Origin: Edolisoma coerulescens
Taxonomy: Eukaryota > Chordata > Aves > Passeriformes > Campephagidae
NCBI GenBank assembly: GCA_013397115.1
Contig: VWZW01004385.1
Coordinates: 703,324 to 767,323 of the forward strand
Reading direction: 5' to 3'
DNA: 64,000 bases
Positions 60,700 to 64,000 of this stretch are shown here, in pieces. Position numbers and translations under genes: made by a program. The notes beneath the pieces were generated by a model. That model made no database searches, had not been told where the DNA came from, and saw only the letters and a list, made by a program, of their open reading frames with translations. Position 1 is the stretch's first letter. Every line of letters begins with the position of its first letter.

Positions 60700-61000
60700 T
60701 AAGTTTTCTGGCCCAGTTCTTTGGGACCATGAAATTTAAATAGAGTAAATAAGGGTTGTAAATCCATAAGATTACTATCTATTTATAGTAGAGCTCAGTA
60801 ATCTTCAAGCACTTTTCATTAACATGACAGTTACATCACCTTTGATTAATATTTTTGCTATTATTTCTAGTTCCATTTTGCTGAAAAAAAAGGTAACATC
60901 AGTATCACTTTAGATTTACATGACATCTCCCATTGCAAAAGTGATTTTCACACGCTTTAAAAAAAATATCCATTATATATTCTTACCAGCTCAACTATTA
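60700..61000. promoter_or_regulatory. Candidate regulatory block with perfect MEF2 site
   Basis: CTATTTATAG at 60779-60788 is an exact MEF2 consensus. Within 70 bases downstream lie a MEIS-like TGACAG and a TCF/LEF-type CACCTTTGATTAAT that also supplies a homeodomain core. The sequence around them is AT-rich and repeat-free. Co-occurrence is suggestive but, at this base composition, AT-rich motifs arise by chance. Confidence 0.25.
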
Positions 61001-64000
61001 AATGAGCCACCTGTGGTGGGCAGGCAAAGCACAACACAACACATACGTGAAGTGGAGAGAGAATGCAAATTTTGGTTGCAAATTAAAGCATGCCCTCAGT
61101 GTTATGTAATAGGTCAAGGATTTTTTAAATCCCCCAGAGAACAGAAATCTCAGGCTGAAAGTCTAAGCACAGAGAAAACAAACCAGTTGAGCCACAATGG
61201 TAAAGGTAAACCACGAAGATGACTTGCACTTGTTGGAATCTGGGGTTTGCTGCAAAGGCCTTACATCTTGCTTTATGATGATCAATCATAGTTTGACTCA
61301 ATGAAACGAAACTCTTTAAAATAAAAATTTAAAAATTCCTAAACTCTATTATTAGTCTTAAAAATGCAGGAATGGGAATGATAGTATTGCCTACATGGGT
61401 CCTTGATGTACAGGACTTGCTGTAAGAGTGGTGCACACTTTGACTTCTCACTGATTTTAGCAGCCCTCACACTTTAAACCCACAGCTCAAAGCCAGGGAT
61501 TTAGTGTATTATCCCAGCAGTGGGAAGGGCTTGGATGGAGGGTTTCAATAGTTATTCAGCTCCAAGGACAGCATTCAGCCCTTGCCTTGGGAGACGCCAG
61601 CCCTGTGATCACTGATACTGACAAACTCAACCATTTATTGCTCAAGAAGGATTTTTTTAAAGCTTTTTGTGTCTAATGTAGGCAAATGAGGTCTGCAAAT
61701 ATTCACTAGAGTCAGGCATGCTGTGAGCATCGTCTTAATGAGACCATAAGGATGCAAGCAGGAAGACTGTTTCAGCAGGTCTAAAACATAATACCCAACA
61801 GTTAGATTTCTTAATTTCACCTAAGTGTGAGCAACTGAAAAGTAGAGGCAGAAAGCATTTAAAATCAGGAAGGAAGCAATACTGTAGCTGCCACCATGGA
61901 TTTAAAGAAGACAGGACAGCTTTCAAGAGGTGATTGAATCAAGCGAATACCCCAAATAATCCCATGGGTATATAGTTCCTTTTCTCTTTTCCAAGCACTC
62001 TGCCTTCAGAATAGTTTTCACTGTTTAAGAAACATACTGAACATTCTCTACCAAACTCCACATTTAAAGTTTATCAACAGGCAGAATATTATTTATACCA
62101 GGAATCTTATTTGCTAGACAGCACAACAAATAACTGGCAGCCTTGACACCACCCCTGTGTTCCCAGGCAATGTCTCTTAAGCTCCTCCTTTGTAATTCCC
62201 AAAATTGTGTTTACCTACAGTTAATCAGAATGACTTATTCTTTTACAAGGATCTGAAGTTCTCTTTTTGGTATAATTCAGGATTTATTACGAATTATAGA
62301 TTCAGATAATGAAATTCTCTTCATGATGATTGTTAACATTTTTGCGCAAAACTCCCCAAAACCTCATCTACCTTTTGACCAAAAACAAAGTGAGGAGATA
62401 TATCTATATATATAGATAGATAGATAGATAGATAGATATTATTTGCAAGATGTTCTATCAATCAAATTAGCTACTATGTGGTGTAATTCAAGTGCAGTTC
62501 TACAACAGATTAATTTCCACCTGAGGATCTCGGGTGTTTTCCAACCAACCCATCGTGTATTTTGCGTCAGGAGCACAGAGAGCAGATGGGAGCACAGGTC
62601 TGGTGCAAGGTCACACAGCAGTGCTGTGGCCACACCAGGCACTGGGCAAGGTAATGGTCTGCCAAGACCCAGTTCTGTGACTTAAAGATGGTATTATGCT
62701 TTTTCCAGTCCTGCTGTTGGTAGGACTTTGTTAGAGAACTTTCTACTGAAAAGCAGTATTTTACTCAGCTTAATAACCTCATATTCTCATCAATATCCTT
62801 ACATAAATAGAGAAAGAATGGCATCATTGTGCCTGTACAACTAAGATCCCATTTATGCTGAAATGTATCAGATTACTATAGGGTCAAAATGTGCACAATT
62901 ATCTCAGATAAAAAGAACAGGTGCTTTCTTGGTGATTTAATAAAAAAAGAGAACTAGGGAAGGTTTTTAAGGTCTGTTTTTTAGAAAAGAATTAAGAAAA
63001 TATCTCAGAATTCTTAAACATTAGGCTGAAAATTATACACATTGTGGTAGAACACCATGGTCAAGTCCATGAAACCTATCATGATACCAAAGGTATTGGC
63101 AGATCGTTACAAATCATTTATGAACAAGTCTATTCCTCTAAGTTAATTAACTTGACTAGGCTGAAACAAAGCCAACACACAAGCTATGCCAGATCGGTAA
63201 TAAAGTTTGATTTTTCAATGAATGACAACGTATCAGCAATTTCTATTTATCTCCTTTAACCTATGGACAACTAAACACAAAGAAAACCTTTCTCTTGTAA
63301 AACTTAAATGGCTGAACCCTGTGACACTGTTCCAGAAACATTCACCAACTCCTCTGCTGCTGAGGTCTATTTTGTTGGCTTTAAGTCACCACAGTTGAAA
63401 CTGATTCCTATGACAATGAACATTTTCTTACTCATCTTTTAAAATAATGCATGCCTTGATCTTGGCATAACTATGAACTGTGAAAATAGAAGACCAGAAA
63501 ACTATTTTCTGAATTGTAACTAACTTCCAAAAAAAAAAAAAAGGAATTTATCAAAATCCAGTATTTCAAAAGTTTCAGACTTATGTAAAATCAAATCTCC
63601 AATTCCTACTTAACACCCAAAGTTAATTTAAATTCTATGTGATCAAATCATGCCCTCTCCTTTTTTTTTTTTAATTTGTTTTTGTTTTGGTTGCTTGTTC
63701 TTAGAAACAAGAACATTTTCACTCTCAATGTAACCCAGTGCTATCTCTCAATTCTCTCTCCAAGAACACATTTCCCTACGAGGATACCAGCGACAAGGGA
63801 GCACTCAGCCAGTGGCTTTGACAACATTACAGTAAATAAAACTGCTTGAAAGACACCAGCAAGTTAAACCTGGGCCCTGCCCAATAAACAGCTTTATTCC
63901 CTCATTTCACAGTCAGTAAGTTCACACCAAGTCCACTGCTTCTCTATGCTGTTACGAGCAACCTTTTACCACTTGTTGGTTCACCTTCTGCTTGAGCTCC
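61001..64000. other. Unique non-coding DNA with GATA microsatellite
   Basis: No gene recognised. The GATA array at 62401 is listed separately. 62530-62670 is GC-richer and gives open frames on both strands without motifs. Homopolymer runs occur at 63528-63542 (A) and 63661-63672 (T). Confidence 0.6.
62401..62440. repeat. (GATA)6 microsatellite beginning in an 18-bp palindrome
   Basis: TATCTATATATATAGATA (62401-62418) is a perfect palindrome, and its right side runs into about six GATA units to 62437. The left half carries the complementary TATC word, so the locus may have grown from a TATC/GATA inverted junction. Confidence 0.92.

Noticed and set aside
1..64000. Prokaryotic or viral origin, CRISPR array, operons
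   Set aside because: Stop-dense AT-rich DNA with CR1 retrotransposons, microsatellites and no adjacent long ORFs is vertebrate nuclear DNA. No regularly spaced repeats with unique spacers occur.

Overview
The window looks like nuclear DNA of a bird. It is AT-rich, CpG-poor and non-operonic. Its recognisable repeats are all CR1-clade LINEs, including copies with the bird-type 3' tail ATTCTRTGATTCT, and I saw no Alu, L1 or other mammal-type repeat. A crocodilian or turtle cannot be fully excluded from sequence alone. A 27-base run of N and two single N bases mark it as a draft assembly.

I find no complete or convincing protein-coding gene, no tRNA or rRNA, and no CRISPR or prokaryotic feature. 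The open frames present (longest about 150 codons) match what chance gives in 64 kb of AT-rich DNA. None shows a family motif outside the CR1 remnants. The most natural reading is a gene desert or a very long intron.

Layout: 1-5.3 kb, plain unique DNA; 5.30-5.79 kb, old plus-strand CR1 (reverse transcriptase remnant); 7.88-8.21 kb, younger plus-strand CR1 3' region; 10.3-10.6 kb, motif-dense unique block with a CACGTG box; 14.3 kb, minus-strand CR1 tail; 18.9-20.5 kb, long block resembling conserved non-coding DNA; 26.0 kb, assembly gap followed by a minus-strand CR1 tail; 27.5 kb, short symmetrical block GATA/FOX/E-box/E-box/GATA; 30.0 kb, GAAA microsatellite; 30.3-31.3 kb, further CNE-like blocks; 32.25 kb, possible CR1 tail; 33.7 kb, RFX X-box-like site; 35.64-36.53 kb, ancient minus-strand CR1/L3-like reverse transcriptase with an internal 34-bp tandem duplication; 40.4-40.7 kb and 44.1-44.6 kb, CNE-like blocks, the second with a GC-rich core; 47.8-48.1 kb, a 71-codon minus-strand frame with unusually high GC3, the one coding-like signal; 48.2 kb, AC microsatellite; 49.6-50.0 kb and 53.4-53.7 kb, CNE-like blocks; 54.7-55.0 kb, two perfect hairpins; 56.18-56.98 kb, an internally deleted CR1 joining endonuclease to 3' tail; 60.7-61.0 kb, MEF2/TCF motif block; 62.4 kb, GATA microsatellite with a palindrome.

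If the window works as a unit, its job is probably regulatory: scattered enhancer-like islands in a background of decayed CR1 copies. The CNE calls rest on appearance only (retained CpG, homeodomain and E-box cores, little simple repeat) and need an alignment to other amniotes. No new protein system was found. The observations most worth checking are the high-GC3 frame at 47.8-48.05 kb, the 18.9-20.5 kb block, the symmetrical block at 27.5 kb and the rearranged CR1 copies.
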